NCBI RefSeq assembly: GCF_029633825.1
Contig: NZ_CP090641.1
Coordinates: 2,728,001-2,792,000 of the forward strand
DNA length: 64,000 bases
Source of the DNA: Burkholderia contaminans
GTDB lineage: Bacteria > Pseudomonadota > Gammaproteobacteria > Burkholderiales > Burkholderiaceae
Direction: 5' to 3'
A model generated the notes under the pieces. The model was not told the DNA's origin and made no database searches. It saw only the letters and a program-made list of their open reading frames with translations. Below are positions 39,613 to 49,752 of the stretch, piece after piece. The position numbers and the translations under genes are program-made. The stretch's first letter is position 1. Every line of letters begins with the position of its first letter.

Positions 39613-40347
39613 TTGAGAGAAACTATTCCCATCCACGATGCGCTGACGCGCCGGCTGCCGCAGGCGGTGCTCGTCGCCGCAGCCATCGCGCTGACGGGCT
39701 GCACGATGACGCCGTGGACCGACAGCTGGCAGCCTGCACGCCAGCCGGCACCCACGTCGGCCGCGACGCCGGGCGTGATCGCCGGCTATTACCGCGTGAA
39801 TCCGGGCGATACGCTCGCGGGCGTCGCGAACGCGTACGGGCAGCGCGTCCAGGACGTGGCCAGCTGGAACCACATGGCGCCGACCGATGCCGTGTATCCC
39901 GGTCAAGTGCTGCGCGTCGCGCCGCCGCCTGCCGCGACGTCGCTCGGGCAGCCGCCCGCGGCGGCCGCGCAGCCGGGCTCGCTCGCCCGGCCGGCCACCG
40001 GTGCCGTGGCGACGCCGTTCTCGGCCGGCAAGACGCGCGGCATCGTGATCGTCGCATCCGGGCCCGACCATTCGGTGCGGGCCGCGGCGGCCGGGCGCGT
40101 GGTTTATGCCGGGTCCGGCGTCAAGGCATACGGCCCGCTCGTGATCCTGAAGCATGAGAACGGGCTCATCACGGCCTACGGACACAACGGCAAACTGCTC
40201 GTCAACGAGGGCGACGCGGTGCGCCAGGGCCAGCCTGTCGCCGAAATGGGCGCGGACGCGAGCGGCCGCTCGACGTTCGAGTTCGAAGTCCGCCAGAACG
40301 GCAAGGTCGTCGATCCGATGAACTTCCTGCCGCGCAACGGCGGCTGA
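39613..40347 (+). CDS. LysM-LytM lipoprotein with degenerate peptidase site (NlpD-like)
   Basis: A 244-residue predicted lipoprotein: lipobox ALTGC with Cys30, a LysM domain at about residues 59-103 (YYRVNPGDTLAGVANAYG), a Pro/Ala linker, and an M23/LytM domain at about residues 130-242. The zinc-ligand positions are lost: RGIVI replaces the usual H-x3-D, YGHN replaces HxH, and STFEFEVR replaces LHFEIR. NlpD and EnvC have similar inactive sites and activate cell-wall amidases during division, so an amidase-activator role is inferred. The TTG start is chosen because gggaggac sits five bases before it and the lipoprotein signal begins there. Confidence 0.85.
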   Translation: MRETIPIHDALTRRLPQAVLVAAAIALTGCTMTPWTDSWQPARQPAPTSAATPGVIAGYYRVNPGDTLAGVANAYGQRVQDVASWNHMAPTDAVYPGQVLRVAPPPAATSLGQPPAAAAQPGSLARPATGAVATPFSAGKTRGIVIVASGPDHSVRAAAAGRVVYAGSGVKAYGPLVILKHENGLITAYGHNGKLLVNEGDAVRQGQPVAEMGADASGRSTFEFEVRQNGKVVDPMNFLPRNGG

Positions 40348-40395
40348 CGTCTCTCTTCACCCCGTGTGCGCCGGGCGGCGCACACGCTCCCGCCT

Positions 40396-41034
40396 TCATC
40401 CTTTCCTGAGCGTCACCGCACCGGACTGTCTCGCGTGATTGCCGAGCCAGCGAATACCCATGGCGAGCGCCGCCGCGCCCAGCGCGATCAGCGAACACTG
40501 GATCGCGACCGGCAAGTAGCCGTGCGGCCGCGGATCGACGAACGGGTACGGATACCAGTTCTCGAATGAGCCGCGCACGAGCGTATAGCCGAGATAGACG
40601 ATCGGGAAGCCGAGCCACACGAACGCGCTGCGCCGCGGGATCGGCAGGCGCGGCTCCACATACAGCCAGTCGCACAGCATGACGAGCGGCACGATCCGGT
40701 GCAGCACCCAGTTGTTGAACGCCGGCGTGACGTGGCGCAGCGCATCGAGCCGCGCGAGCAGGAGTTCGTAGACGATCGCGGTGATCAATACGTACAGCAC
40801 CGCGGCGCCGCGCATCGATTCGTAGCGGGCCGAGCCGGGGCGCGCGATGCGCCAGAGCCCGACGGCGAGCATCGCGGCCGCGTAGAGACTGCTCAGTTGC
40901 GTGAAGTAGCTGAGGTAGTTGCCGAGATGAAAGCCCGGCAGGTGCCAGTAGTCGGCGACGCTGTGCAGCGTGGTGGATACCGCGAGCAACGCGGCGATCA
41001 GCCGATAGGCCGCAACGAAGAACGCCTTGCTCAT
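40396..41034 (-). CDS. Pr6Pr-family six-helix membrane protein
   Basis: A 212-residue integral membrane protein with about six hydrophobic helices and aromatic loops (YLSYFTQLSSLYAAAML, PRRSAFVWLGFPIVYLGYTLVRG, WYPYPFVDPRPHGYL). The pattern matches the Pr6Pr family of unknown function. The start at 41034 (MSKAFFVAAYR) opens the first helix; the frame is open to 41316 without support. It is divergent from cytochrome b561 with 225 bases between. Confidence 0.78.
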   Translation of the reverse strand: MSKAFFVAAYRLIAALLAVSTTLHSVADYWHLPGFHLGNYLSYFTQLSSLYAAAMLAVGLWRIARPGSARYESMRGAAVLYVLITAIVYELLLARLDALRHVTPAFNNWVLHRIVPLVMLCDWLYVEPRLPIPRRSAFVWLGFPIVYLGYTLVRGSFENWYPYPFVDPRPHGYLPVAIQCSLIALGAAALAMGIRWLGNHARQSGAVTLRKG

Positions 41035-41259
41035 GATGCCCGCGCGCCGTCGCACCAAAGCTTCATCGTGCCACAGCCGTCCCGGCGCGCGATGCGGATT
41101 TTCCATATGGTGCGCTGCACGGCGTGCGTGGCCGATTCGTCGGATATTTGCGCGCGTCGTGCAAAACCGTGCGCCCGTGCAGCTACAATCGGGGCAGTTT
41201 TGCCGGGCGCCGGCCGGTGGCCGCATGCGCCCGTCCCCGCATACAACACGAGACGAAGC

Positions 41260-41796
41260 ATGAGAAACATCCTCGCGAAACAGACGCGCTACAGCTCGCC
41301 CGCGATCTTCTTCCACTGGGCCGTCTTCCTGCTGGTGGCGCTGGCCTACCTAGCCATCGAAATCCGCGGGCCGAAAGGCAGCGACAGCCGGGTGTTCTGG
41401 ATGAACGTGCATCTCACCGCGGGCACGCTCGTGCTCGTGCTGTCGGTGCTGCGCGTGCTGTGGCGAGCCGTCAGCCGTGTGCCGCAGGCCATTCCGCAAG
41501 CGGCGCTGCTGCGCTGGCTCTCGAAGCTCGCCCATTTCGCGCTCTATTTGTTCATCCTCGCGCAGCCGCTGCTCGGCATCATGATGATCAACCTGGGCGG
41601 CAAGCCGGTGTCGCTCGACTGGCTCGGTATATCGTTCACGCTGTTCGGCCCCGACAAGGCGCTGCGGCCGACGATCAAGGAAGCGCACGAACTGATCGGC
41701 AACGCGTTCTACTTCGTGATCGGCCTGCACGCGCTGGCCGCGCTTTACCATCATTTCATCCGGCGCGACGACGTGCTGCGGCGCATGGCGCCCTGA
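41260..41796 (+). CDS. Cytochrome b561 family di-heme membrane protein
   Basis: A 178-residue protein with four hydrophobic helices and histidines placed for two b-type hemes: FFHWAVFLLV, NVHLTAGTLVL, KLAHFALYLF and GLHALAALYHHF. Bacterial b561 proteins pass electrons between quinol and other acceptors, including superoxide; a specific partner cannot be read here. A very strong terminator follows. Confidence 0.9.
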   Translation: MRNILAKQTRYSSPAIFFHWAVFLLVALAYLAIEIRGPKGSDSRVFWMNVHLTAGTLVLVLSVLRVLWRAVSRVPQAIPQAALLRWLSKLAHFALYLFILAQPLLGIMMINLGGKPVSLDWLGISFTLFGPDKALRPTIKEAHELIGNAFYFVIGLHALAALYHHFIRRDDVLRRMAP

Positions 41797-41825
41797 GCGG
41801 CACGTTCCGGAAGCCTGCAGCAGGC

Positions 41826-41871
41826 GGGGGCGCATGGTTGTGCTGACAACCATGCGCCCCCGGTTCGTTTA
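41826..41871 (+). terminator. Terminator after cytochrome b561
   Basis: A 16-bp perfect stem (gggggcgcatggttgt / acaaccatgcgccccc) with a gctg tetraloop, then ggttcgttt. Confidence 0.85.
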
Positions 41872-41951
41872 CCGTCATCCGCGCTGGCCATCGCGTTGAA
41901 CATTCTGTAACATCTCGGCTGTTTTTACATTCCGCTTACTCGTTGCCGAGC

Positions 41952-42320
41952 ATGCTGCACCGACATCGTCACCTGACCGCCTGGCTTGGCGTGCTCGCGA
42001 TCTGGTTTGCGATCGCGGCGCCGCTGGTGTCGCAGTGGCGCGTCGCGCAGGCGGCCACGCCCGACGCGATCGTCTGCAGTACGGAGCATGGGGCGCATCC
42101 GTCGCCTGGTGCGGGCCGCATGCACGATCATGCGCTGCATCTCGATGCATGCGGCTACTGCGGCTTCTTCGCGCACAGCCCCGCGATCGGCGGGCCTGCC
42201 GCCGCGGCACTCGCTTCCGTTCCCGTCGTTTCCGTTTCCGCCGCCGCGCCGCCTGCCGTCGCGGCGCGCGCCGACCGCTATCCGCGCGCGTACCCGCGCG
42301 CCCCGCCCGAGCGCGCCTGA
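41952..42320 (+). CDS. DUF2946 protein
   Basis: A 122-residue protein with one N-terminal hydrophobic segment (LTAWLGVLAIWFAIAAPLVSQ) and a His/Cys-rich middle: CSTEHGAHPSP, MHDHALHLDACGYCGFFAH. This matches DUF2946, whose members often precede copper-type TonB receptors and may bind metal. It lies 82 bases before such a receptor gene, so the two are likely co-transcribed. An in-frame TTG at 41943 is a possible alternative start. Confidence 0.8.
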   Translation: MLHRHRHLTAWLGVLAIWFAIAAPLVSQWRVAQAATPDAIVCSTEHGAHPSPGAGRMHDHALHLDACGYCGFFAHSPAIGGPAAAALASVPVVSVSAAAPPAVAARADRYPRAYPRAPPERA

Positions 42321-42402
42321 CGCGCTGTTTCCGTTCCATTCACCGCCGATATCCGTGCGGCCCGTCGAGGCCGCGTGGAGGGCGTCACTCGGGCTTTCGA
42401 TC

Positions 42403-44538
42403 ATGACCATTTTCCAGTTGCGTGCGCCGCGGGCGTCACGCAATGCCTGCGCGCGGCGGTTGCCGCGCGTGCTGAAACTCACCGTTCCCGCACTTGCTGT
42501 CAGTGCATTGGCTGCGAGCGCTGCGGCTGCCGAAACGACGACGCGCGCGCCCCGCGCGCCGACCGACGAGTCGGCCGCGCCGCTGCCGGCCATCGAAGTC
42601 GTCGCATCGCCGCTGTCGACGCCGCTCGTCGTCGTCACGGATCCGAAGACGCCGCGCCAGCCGCTGCCCGCCAGCGACGGCGCGGATTACCTGAAAACGA
42701 TCCCCGGTTTCACGTCGATCCGCAGCGGCGGCACCAACGGCGATCTCGTGCTGCGCGGGATGTTCGGCTCGCGGCTGAACATCCTCGCGAACGGGATGTC
42801 GACGCTCGGCGCATGTCCGGGCCGGATGGATGCGCCGACGTCGTATATCGCACCGGAAAGCTATGACAAGGTCACCGTCGTGAAGGGGCCGCAGACGGTG
42901 CTGTACGGTCCCGGCGCGTCGGCCGGCACCGTGATGTTCGAGCGCGTGACGCCCCGCTTCGACAAGCCCGGCATGCGCTTCGAGGGCAGCCTGGTCGGCG
43001 GGTCGTTCGGCCGCAACGACCAGAACGTCGACGTGACGGCCGGCACGCCGGACGTCTATGGCCGCGTGACCGCGAACCACGCGCATTCGCAGGACTACAA
43101 GGACGGCAACGGCAACACCGTGCCGTCGCAGTGGGACAAATGGAACGCCGATGCGGCGCTCGGCTGGACGCCGGACGACCACACGCGCGTCGAGCTGACC
43201 GCCGGCACCGGCGACGGCTATGCGCGCTACGCGGGGCGCGGGATGGACGGCGCGCATTTCCGCCGCGAGACGTTCGGGCTGTCGTTCGACAAGCAGTATC
43301 TCGGCGACGTGCTCGACCGGATCGAGGCACGCGTGTACTACAACGAAGCCGATCACGTGATGGACAACTACACGTTACGGCAACCGGATCCGACCAGCAG
43401 CATGCCGATGCGGATGGCATCGGAAGTGCGGCGTCGCACGTTGGGCGCGCGCGCGGCCGCGACGTTCCGCTTCGCCGACGACTTCAAGCTCGTGACGGGA
43501 GTCGATGCGCAATCGAACCGGCTCGACTCGCGCTCGGCGATGGGGCGGCAGAACTATGGCGACAAGCCGTGGGATGCGCAGGCGACGATGTGGAACGCCG
43601 GCGTGTTCGGCGAGCTGACGTGGTATGCGAACGACGTGTCGCGCGTGATCGGCGGTGCGCGCATCGACTATGCGAGCGCGCGCGACAAGCGCGCAACGGC
43701 GAGCGGCATGATGAAGAGCAAGCCGAACCCGACCTTCGATGACGATCGCACGCGCGTGCTGCCGAGCGGCTTCCTCCGCTACGAGCGCGATCTCGCGTCG
43801 CTGCCCGTCACGTGGTACGCGGGCGTCGGCCATACGGAGCGCTATCCCGACTATTGGGAGCTGTTTTCCGCGAAGCGCGGGCCGGCCGGGTCGGTCAACG
43901 CGTTCTCGGCGGTGCAGCCGGAGAAGACCACGCAGCTCGACATCGGCGCGCAATACAAGAGCGAACGGCTCGATGCATGGGTGTCGGCGTATGCGGGTTA
44001 TGTTCAGGACTTCATCCTGTTCAACTATGCGGCCGGCATGATGGGCCCGACCACGCAGGCAACCAACGTCAACGCACAGATCATGGGTGGCGAAGCGGGC
44101 GTCTCGTGGAAACCGGTTTCGCCGCTGCGCGTCGAGACGTCGCTCGCGTATGCGTGGGGGCGCAACGTGGCAACCGGCGATCCGTTGCCGCAGATGCCGC
44201 CGCTCGAGGCGCGCATCGGGCTCGAATACACGCGCGGTGCGTGGTCGGCAGGGGGGCTGTGGCGCATCGTTGCGCCGCAGCATCGCTATGCGCTGAACGA
44301 GGGCAACGTGGTCGGCAAGGACTTCGGCCCGAGCGCCGGATTCGGTGTGCTCTCGCTGCATGCGCAATACAACGTCAGCAAGACCGTGCAGATCTCGGTC
44401 GGCGTCGACAACGTGCTGAACAAGGCCTACACCGAGCACCTGAACCTCGCCGGCAACGCGGGCTTCGGCTATCCGGCGAACTCGCCGGTGATGGAGCCGG
44501 GCCGGACCGCATGGTTGCGTGTGAGTGCGAAGCTTTGA
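42403..44538 (+). CDS. TonB-dependent copper-type receptor (OprC/NosA family)
   Basis: A 711-residue outer-membrane receptor. A signal peptide (to about residue 43) precedes a TonB box-like IEVVAS, then the plug domain with GFTSIRSGGTNGDLVLRGMFG, NILANGMSTLGACPGRMD and VVKGPQTVLYGPGASAG. The beta-barrel occupies the remainder and ends in the aromatic-hydrophobic C-terminus WLRVSAKL. The CPGRMD segment in the plug is typical of the copper receptor family, including P. aeruginosa OprC. DUF2946 directly upstream supports a copper role. ATG 42403 starts the signal peptide; a longer open frame upstream overlaps DUF2946. Confidence 0.91.
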   Translation: MTIFQLRAPRASRNACARRLPRVLKLTVPALAVSALAASAAAAETTTRAPRAPTDESAAPLPAIEVVASPLSTPLVVVTDPKTPRQPLPASDGADYLKTIPGFTSIRSGGTNGDLVLRGMFGSRLNILANGMSTLGACPGRMDAPTSYIAPESYDKVTVVKGPQTVLYGPGASAGTVMFERVTPRFDKPGMRFEGSLVGGSFGRNDQNVDVTAGTPDVYGRVTANHAHSQDYKDGNGNTVPSQWDKWNADAALGWTPDDHTRVELTAGTGDGYARYAGRGMDGAHFRRETFGLSFDKQYLGDVLDRIEARVYYNEADHVMDNYTLRQPDPTSSMPMRMASEVRRRTLGARAAATFRFADDFKLVTGVDAQSNRLDSRSAMGRQNYGDKPWDAQATMWNAGVFGELTWYANDVSRVIGGARIDYASARDKRATASGMMKSKPNPTFDDDRTRVLPSGFLRYERDLASLPVTWYAGVGHTERYPDYWELFSAKRGPAGSVNAFSAVQPEKTTQLDIGAQYKSERLDAWVSAYAGYVQDFILFNYAAGMMGPTTQATNVNAQIMGGEAGVSWKPVSPLRVETSLAYAWGRNVATGDPLPQMPPLEARIGLEYTRGAWSAGGLWRIVAPQHRYALNEGNVVGKDFGPSAGFGVLSLHAQYNVSKTVQISVGVDNVLNKAYTEHLNLAGNAGFGYPANSPVMEPGRTAWLRVSAKL

Positions 44539-45861
<1,323 letters not shown>

Positions 45862-45864
45862 TCG

Positions 45865-46899
45865 ATGACGGTACATGAAGGACGCGCGCCGCTGGCGCGG
45901 CGCGCCATGATTTATGGTGTCGTGGGGCTGGCGGCGATTGCCGGCGTGGCGATGTGGAGCGGTGCGGGCTGGCATCGCGGGACAGGCGCTGCCGGCGATG
46001 CGCCGGATGCGCCGGTGGCAGGCGGATTGGCTGCCGCACCGCCGCAGGCCGCCGTGCCGGCAAGCGCGGGCCTGCCGCCGTCGCTGGCCGGCTCCAGTGC
46101 GCCCCGGTTGCCGCTCGATGCCGGCGGCCATCTGGCGAAGTCGCGCGCGGTGCGCGACTTCTTCGACTACTGCCTGACCGCGCAGAGCGACCTGGGCGCG
46201 CCCGCGCTCGATGCGTTCGTCGTGCGCGAGATTGCCGCGCAACTCGACGGCACCGTTGCGCAGGCTGAAGCGCTCGACGTATGGCATCGCTATCGCGCCT
46301 ATCTCGACGCACTCGCGAAACTGCGCGATGCCGGCGCGGTCGACAAGTCCGACCTCGGCGCGCTGCAGCTCGCGCTCGACCAGCGCGCGTCGATTGCATA
46401 TCGCACGCTCGGTGACTGGAGCCAGCCGTTTTTCGGTGCGGAGCAGTGGCGGCAGCGCTACGACCTCGCGCGACTGAAGATCACGCAGGACCGGACGCTG
46501 ACGGATGCGCAGAGGGCCGAGCGGCTCGCCGCGCTCGAACAGCAGATGCCGGCCGACGAACGCGCGGCGCAACAACGCATCGACCGGCAGCGGGCGGCGA
46601 TCGACCAGATCGCGCAATTGCAGAAGAGCGGGGCGACGCCCGATGCGATGCGCGCGCAACTGACACAGACGCTCGGCCCTGAAGCCGCTGCGCGCGTCGC
46701 GCAGATGCAGCAGGACGACGCGTCGTGGCAGAGCCGCTATGCGGACTATGCGGCGCAGCGTGCGCAGATCGAGTCGGCGGGCCTGACGCCGCAGGATCGC
46801 GACGCGCAGATCGCCGCGTTGCGGCAGCGCGTGTTCACGAAGCCCGGCGAAGCGGTGCGCGCGGCATCGCTCGATCGCGGGGCGGGCAGCGCGCGGTAA
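45865..46899 (+). CDS. lifO: Lipase-specific foldase LifO
   Basis: A 344-residue steric chaperone anchored in the inner membrane by one N-terminal helix (MIYGVVGLAAIAGVAMW), with an Ala/Pro-rich linker to about residue 75. The lipase-foldase motif appears as RDFFDYCLTAQSDLG (about residues 94-108). The rest is all-helical and wraps around LipA during folding in the periplasm. Placement three bases after lipA implies a shared transcript. Also called LimA. Confidence 0.96.
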   Translation: MTVHEGRAPLARRAMIYGVVGLAAIAGVAMWSGAGWHRGTGAAGDAPDAPVAGGLAAAPPQAAVPASAGLPPSLAGSSAPRLPLDAGGHLAKSRAVRDFFDYCLTAQSDLGAPALDAFVVREIAAQLDGTVAQAEALDVWHRYRAYLDALAKLRDAGAVDKSDLGALQLALDQRASIAYRTLGDWSQPFFGAEQWRQRYDLARLKITQDRTLTDAQRAERLAALEQQMPADERAAQQRIDRQRAAIDQIAQLQKSGATPDAMRAQLTQTLGPEAAARVAQMQQDDASWQSRYADYAAQRAQIESAGLTPQDRDAQIAALRQRVFTKPGEAVRAASLDRGAGSAR

Positions 46900-46935
46900 C
46901 GCGGGAGGCGCGGGAGGCGCGGCGCATGAGCGCCG

Positions 46936-48459
46936 CTATGCCGCGCGCGTGAGGTCCTGCGGCAGGTGTCGCTCGATGGTATTCGCGAGCGTGTCGAACG
47001 CAGGGCCGATGCCTTCGTGCGGGACGCACGCATAGCCGAGCAGCAGGCCGCGCCGCGCGGTATCGAGGCTGCTGTAATAGCTGGTGAGCGGGCGCACGAT
47101 CACGCCCGCATCGAACGCGCTCTGCGTGACCGCGCGATCGTCGCAGGCGTCAGGCAGGCCGAGCACGAGATGCAGGCCCGCCTCGTCGCCCATCACGGGC
47201 AGCGCGTCGCCGAAGCGCGTGCGGATCGCGTCGATCATCAGTTGTCGACGCTCGCCGTACAGCGTGCGCATTCGTCTGACGTGCGAAGTCAGGTGGCCGT
47301 CCATGATGAATTCGGCGAGCACGGCCTGCTGCATCAGCTGGCCCTCGCGGTACAGCTCCGACAGCCCGGTGCGGAACGTGTCGACCAGGTGCTCGGGCAC
47401 GACCATGTAGCCCATCCGCAGCCCCGGGAACAGCATCTTGCCGAGGCTGCCGACGTAGATCACGCGGCCGCCGTCGTCGAGCCCCTGCAGCGATGCGAGC
47501 GGGCGGCTGCCGTAGCGGAACTCGCTGTCGTAGTCGTCCTCGATGATCCAGCAGCGGTGCTGGCGCGCGTATTCGAGCAGCATCCGGCGTCGCGCAAGGC
47601 TCATCACCATCCCGAGCGGGTACTGATGCGACGGCGTGACGAGCACGAGCCGCGGCGGATGCTGCATGTCGCTGGCACGCGGGTCGAGCCCTTCCTGGTC
47701 GACCGGCACCGGTGTCAGCGTGAGGCCGGCCGCCTGCAATACGCTGCGCACGCCCCAGTAGCACGGCTCCTCGACCCAGGCGCGATCGCCGATGTCGGAC
47801 AGCAGCCGCACCGCGAGATCGATCGACTGGTGGATGCCCGTCGTGATGATCACCTGGTCCGGCGAGCATTTGACCGAGCGCGCGACGCGCAGGTAATCGG
47901 CGAGCGCCCGCCGCAATGGCCGGTAGCCGCCGCCCGGCGCATAGGTCAGCAGTTCGGGATTCGCTTCCTTCCACAGCCGCGCCTGCAGGCGGCTCCACGT
48001 CCGGCTCGGGAATTCCGACACGTCCGGCACACCCGGCATGAACGCGCCCCACTGGCGCCGCGACACGCCCGCATGCTCGATCAGTTGCCGGCCGCGCATC
48101 GACAGGCTGCCCTGCGCGTCCGGCAGCGGCGGTTCATCGGCGCTCGACGGCGGCGGCGCGGCGCCCGGCACGAGGATCGCGGCGGCGTCCGGCCGCGTGT
48201 CGGCGACATAGGTGCCGCTGCCGGTGGTCGTCAGCACGTAGCCTTCGGCCGTCAGCTGGTCGTACACGTGCAGCACGGTATTGCGCGCGATCGACAGGTC
48301 GGCCGCGAGCGTGCGCGAACTCGGCAGCTTTGTTCCTGGCCCCAATTCTCCGGTCAGGATGGCCTGCTGCATCTGCTGCAGCAACTGCCGGTACATCGGC
48401 TCGGGCGAGCCGCGGTCGAGGCGGGCAGAGAGCCAGTCGGCGAGGATCACGGTATCCAA
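46936..48459 (-). CDS. MocR-family regulator next to a polyamine-type ABC operon
   Basis: A 507-residue GntR-aminotransferase fusion. The winged helix covers about residues 10-85 (YRQLLQQMQQAILTGELGPG, SSRTLAADLSIARNTVLHVY). The PLP-type domain has VEEPCYWG, LVTPSHQYPLGMVMS, IIEDDYDSEFRYGS and the lysine region YVGSLGKMLFPG. I place the start at TTG 48459 (agtagga five bases before it); GTG 48450 is possible, and the longer open frame beyond is antisense shadow. It is divergent from a four-gene transporter operon, its probable target. It is a relative of, not a copy of, the regulator at 13325. Confidence 0.87.
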   Translation of the reverse strand: MDTVILADWLSARLDRGSPEPMYRQLLQQMQQAILTGELGPGTKLPSSRTLAADLSIARNTVLHVYDQLTAEGYVLTTTGSGTYVADTRPDAAAILVPGAAPPPSSADEPPLPDAQGSLSMRGRQLIEHAGVSRRQWGAFMPGVPDVSEFPSRTWSRLQARLWKEANPELLTYAPGGGYRPLRRALADYLRVARSVKCSPDQVIITTGIHQSIDLAVRLLSDIGDRAWVEEPCYWGVRSVLQAAGLTLTPVPVDQEGLDPRASDMQHPPRLVLVTPSHQYPLGMVMSLARRRMLLEYARQHRCWIIEDDYDSEFRYGSRPLASLQGLDDGGRVIYVGSLGKMLFPGLRMGYMVVPEHLVDTFRTGLSELYREGQLMQQAVLAEFIMDGHLTSHVRRMRTLYGERRQLMIDAIRTRFGDALPVMGDEAGLHLVLGLPDACDDRAVTQSAFDAGVIVRPLTSYYSSLDTARRGLLLGYACVPHEGIGPAFDTLANTIERHLPQDLTRAA

Positions 48460-48485
48460 AGTGGTCCTACTAGTAATATTGAAAT

Positions 48486-48504
48486 GGTTCCCTATTGTAG
48501 AACC
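48486..48504. promoter_or_regulatory. Candidate MocR operator at the ABC promoter
   Basis: ggttc-N9-gaacc is an inverted repeat; a further half-site ggtcc occurs at 48463. It overlaps the -35 region of a likely rightward promoter (TATAGT at 48515-48520), suiting direct control of the ABC operon. Confidence 0.45.
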
Positions 48505-48514
48505 GTGGGCGCCG

Positions 48515-48520
48515 TATAGT
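48515..48520 (+). promoter_or_regulatory. Likely -10 of the ABC operon
   Basis: TATAGT lies 48 bases before the ABC ATPase start. At 17-base spacing the -35 position reads ctattg, inside the inverted repeat, a poor match typical of an activated promoter. Confidence 0.4.
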
Positions 48521-48567
48521 GGCTCGCATCTCAAAATCAATTGTCGCGAAGCAAGGGGACAGCCACG

Positions 48568-49674
48568 ATGAAGTCCGATGATGTGATCGTCAGCTTTCGC
48601 GGCGTGCGGAAGACCTACGACGGCGAAACGCTGGTCGTCAAATCGCTCGACCTCGATATCCACCGCGGGGAATTCCTGACGCTGCTCGGGCCGTCCGGCT
48701 CGGGAAAGACCACCTGCCTGATGATGCTGGCCGGCTTCGAATTCCCGACCGGCGGCGAGATCCGCCTCGACGGCGAGTTGCTGAACAACGTGCCGCCGCA
48801 CAAGCGCAACATCGGCATGGTGTTCCAGAACTACGCGCTGTTTCCGCACCTGACGGTCGAGCAGAACGTCGCGTACCCGCTGACCGTGCGCAAGCTGCCG
48901 GCGGGCGAGCGCGCGGAACGCGTCGCGCATGCGCTGAAGATGGTGCAGATGGAGCGCTTCGCGAAACGCTACCCGGCGCAGTTGTCGGGCGGCCAGCAGC
49001 AGCGCATCGCGCTGGCGCGGGCGCTCGTGTTCGAGCCGAAGCTGGTGCTGATGGACGAGCCGCTCGGTGCGCTCGACAAGCAGCTGCGCGAACACATGCA
49101 GTACGAACTGAAGGCGCTGCACGAAAAACTCGGCGTGACCTTCGTGTATGTGACGCACGACCAGGGCGAGGCACTGACGATGTCCGATCGCGTCGCCGTG
49201 TTCGACAAGGGCATCGTGCAGCAGCTCGACACCGTCGACCGCCTGTACGAATCGCCTTGCAACGAATTCGTCGCGAACTTCATCGGCGACAGCAACCGGC
49301 TGCGCGGCACCATCGCGCGCGTCGACGGCGAATTCTGCGAATTCCGGCTCGACGACGGCACGAAACTCGTCGGCCGCCGCATCGGCGATGCAGCCGAGGG
49401 GGCGCCGGCCGTCGCGTGCATCCGCCCCGAACGCATGAGCCTCGCCGCGCACGGCGCGAACGGGCACGCGAACGGCGCGGCTGCCAACCAGCTGAGCGGC
49501 GAGGCGCGCAGCCTCATCTATTTCGGCGACCACGTGCGCATGCGTTGCGCGCTGCCCGGCCAGGACGAATGCTTCGTGAAGGTGCCGCTCGGTACCGGCG
49601 CGCTCGATGCGTTCTCGCCCGGCGCACCGGTCGCGCTCGCGTTCTCGCCCGAACACCTGCGCGTGTTCGCATGA
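48568..49674 (+). CDS. ABC transporter ATPase, polyamine type (PotA-like)
   Basis: A 368-residue ATPase with Walker A (GPSGSGKTT), the Q-loop VFQNYALFPHLTV, the LSGGQQQRIALARAL signature, Walker B VLMDEPLGALD and the switch histidine THDQGEA. A C-terminal TOBE domain starts near residue 240 (NEFVANFIGDSNRLRGTI), as in PotA. It energises uptake by the two permeases encoded downstream. ATG 48568 (MKSDDVIV) has a purine-rich aagggga before it. Confidence 0.92.
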   Translation: MKSDDVIVSFRGVRKTYDGETLVVKSLDLDIHRGEFLTLLGPSGSGKTTCLMMLAGFEFPTGGEIRLDGELLNNVPPHKRNIGMVFQNYALFPHLTVEQNVAYPLTVRKLPAGERAERVAHALKMVQMERFAKRYPAQLSGGQQQRIALARALVFEPKLVLMDEPLGALDKQLREHMQYELKALHEKLGVTFVYVTHDQGEALTMSDRVAVFDKGIVQQLDTVDRLYESPCNEFVANFIGDSNRLRGTIARVDGEFCEFRLDDGTKLVGRRIGDAAEGAPAVACIRPERMSLAAHGANGHANGAAANQLSGEARSLIYFGDHVRMRCALPGQDECFVKVPLGTGALDAFSPGAPVALAFSPEHLRVFA

Positions 49675-49752
49675 GCCGCGTTTCCCCCGATTTTCCGTAG
49701 CACGTCGTCAACAACAACTGCCCACTTCCACCACGAGAGGAGAGGAACCATC

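Noticed and set aside
48460..49656. Upstream extension of the second MocR frame to 906 codons
   Set aside because: The extra part is antisense to the ABC ATPase gene and has no winged-helix or other family content.
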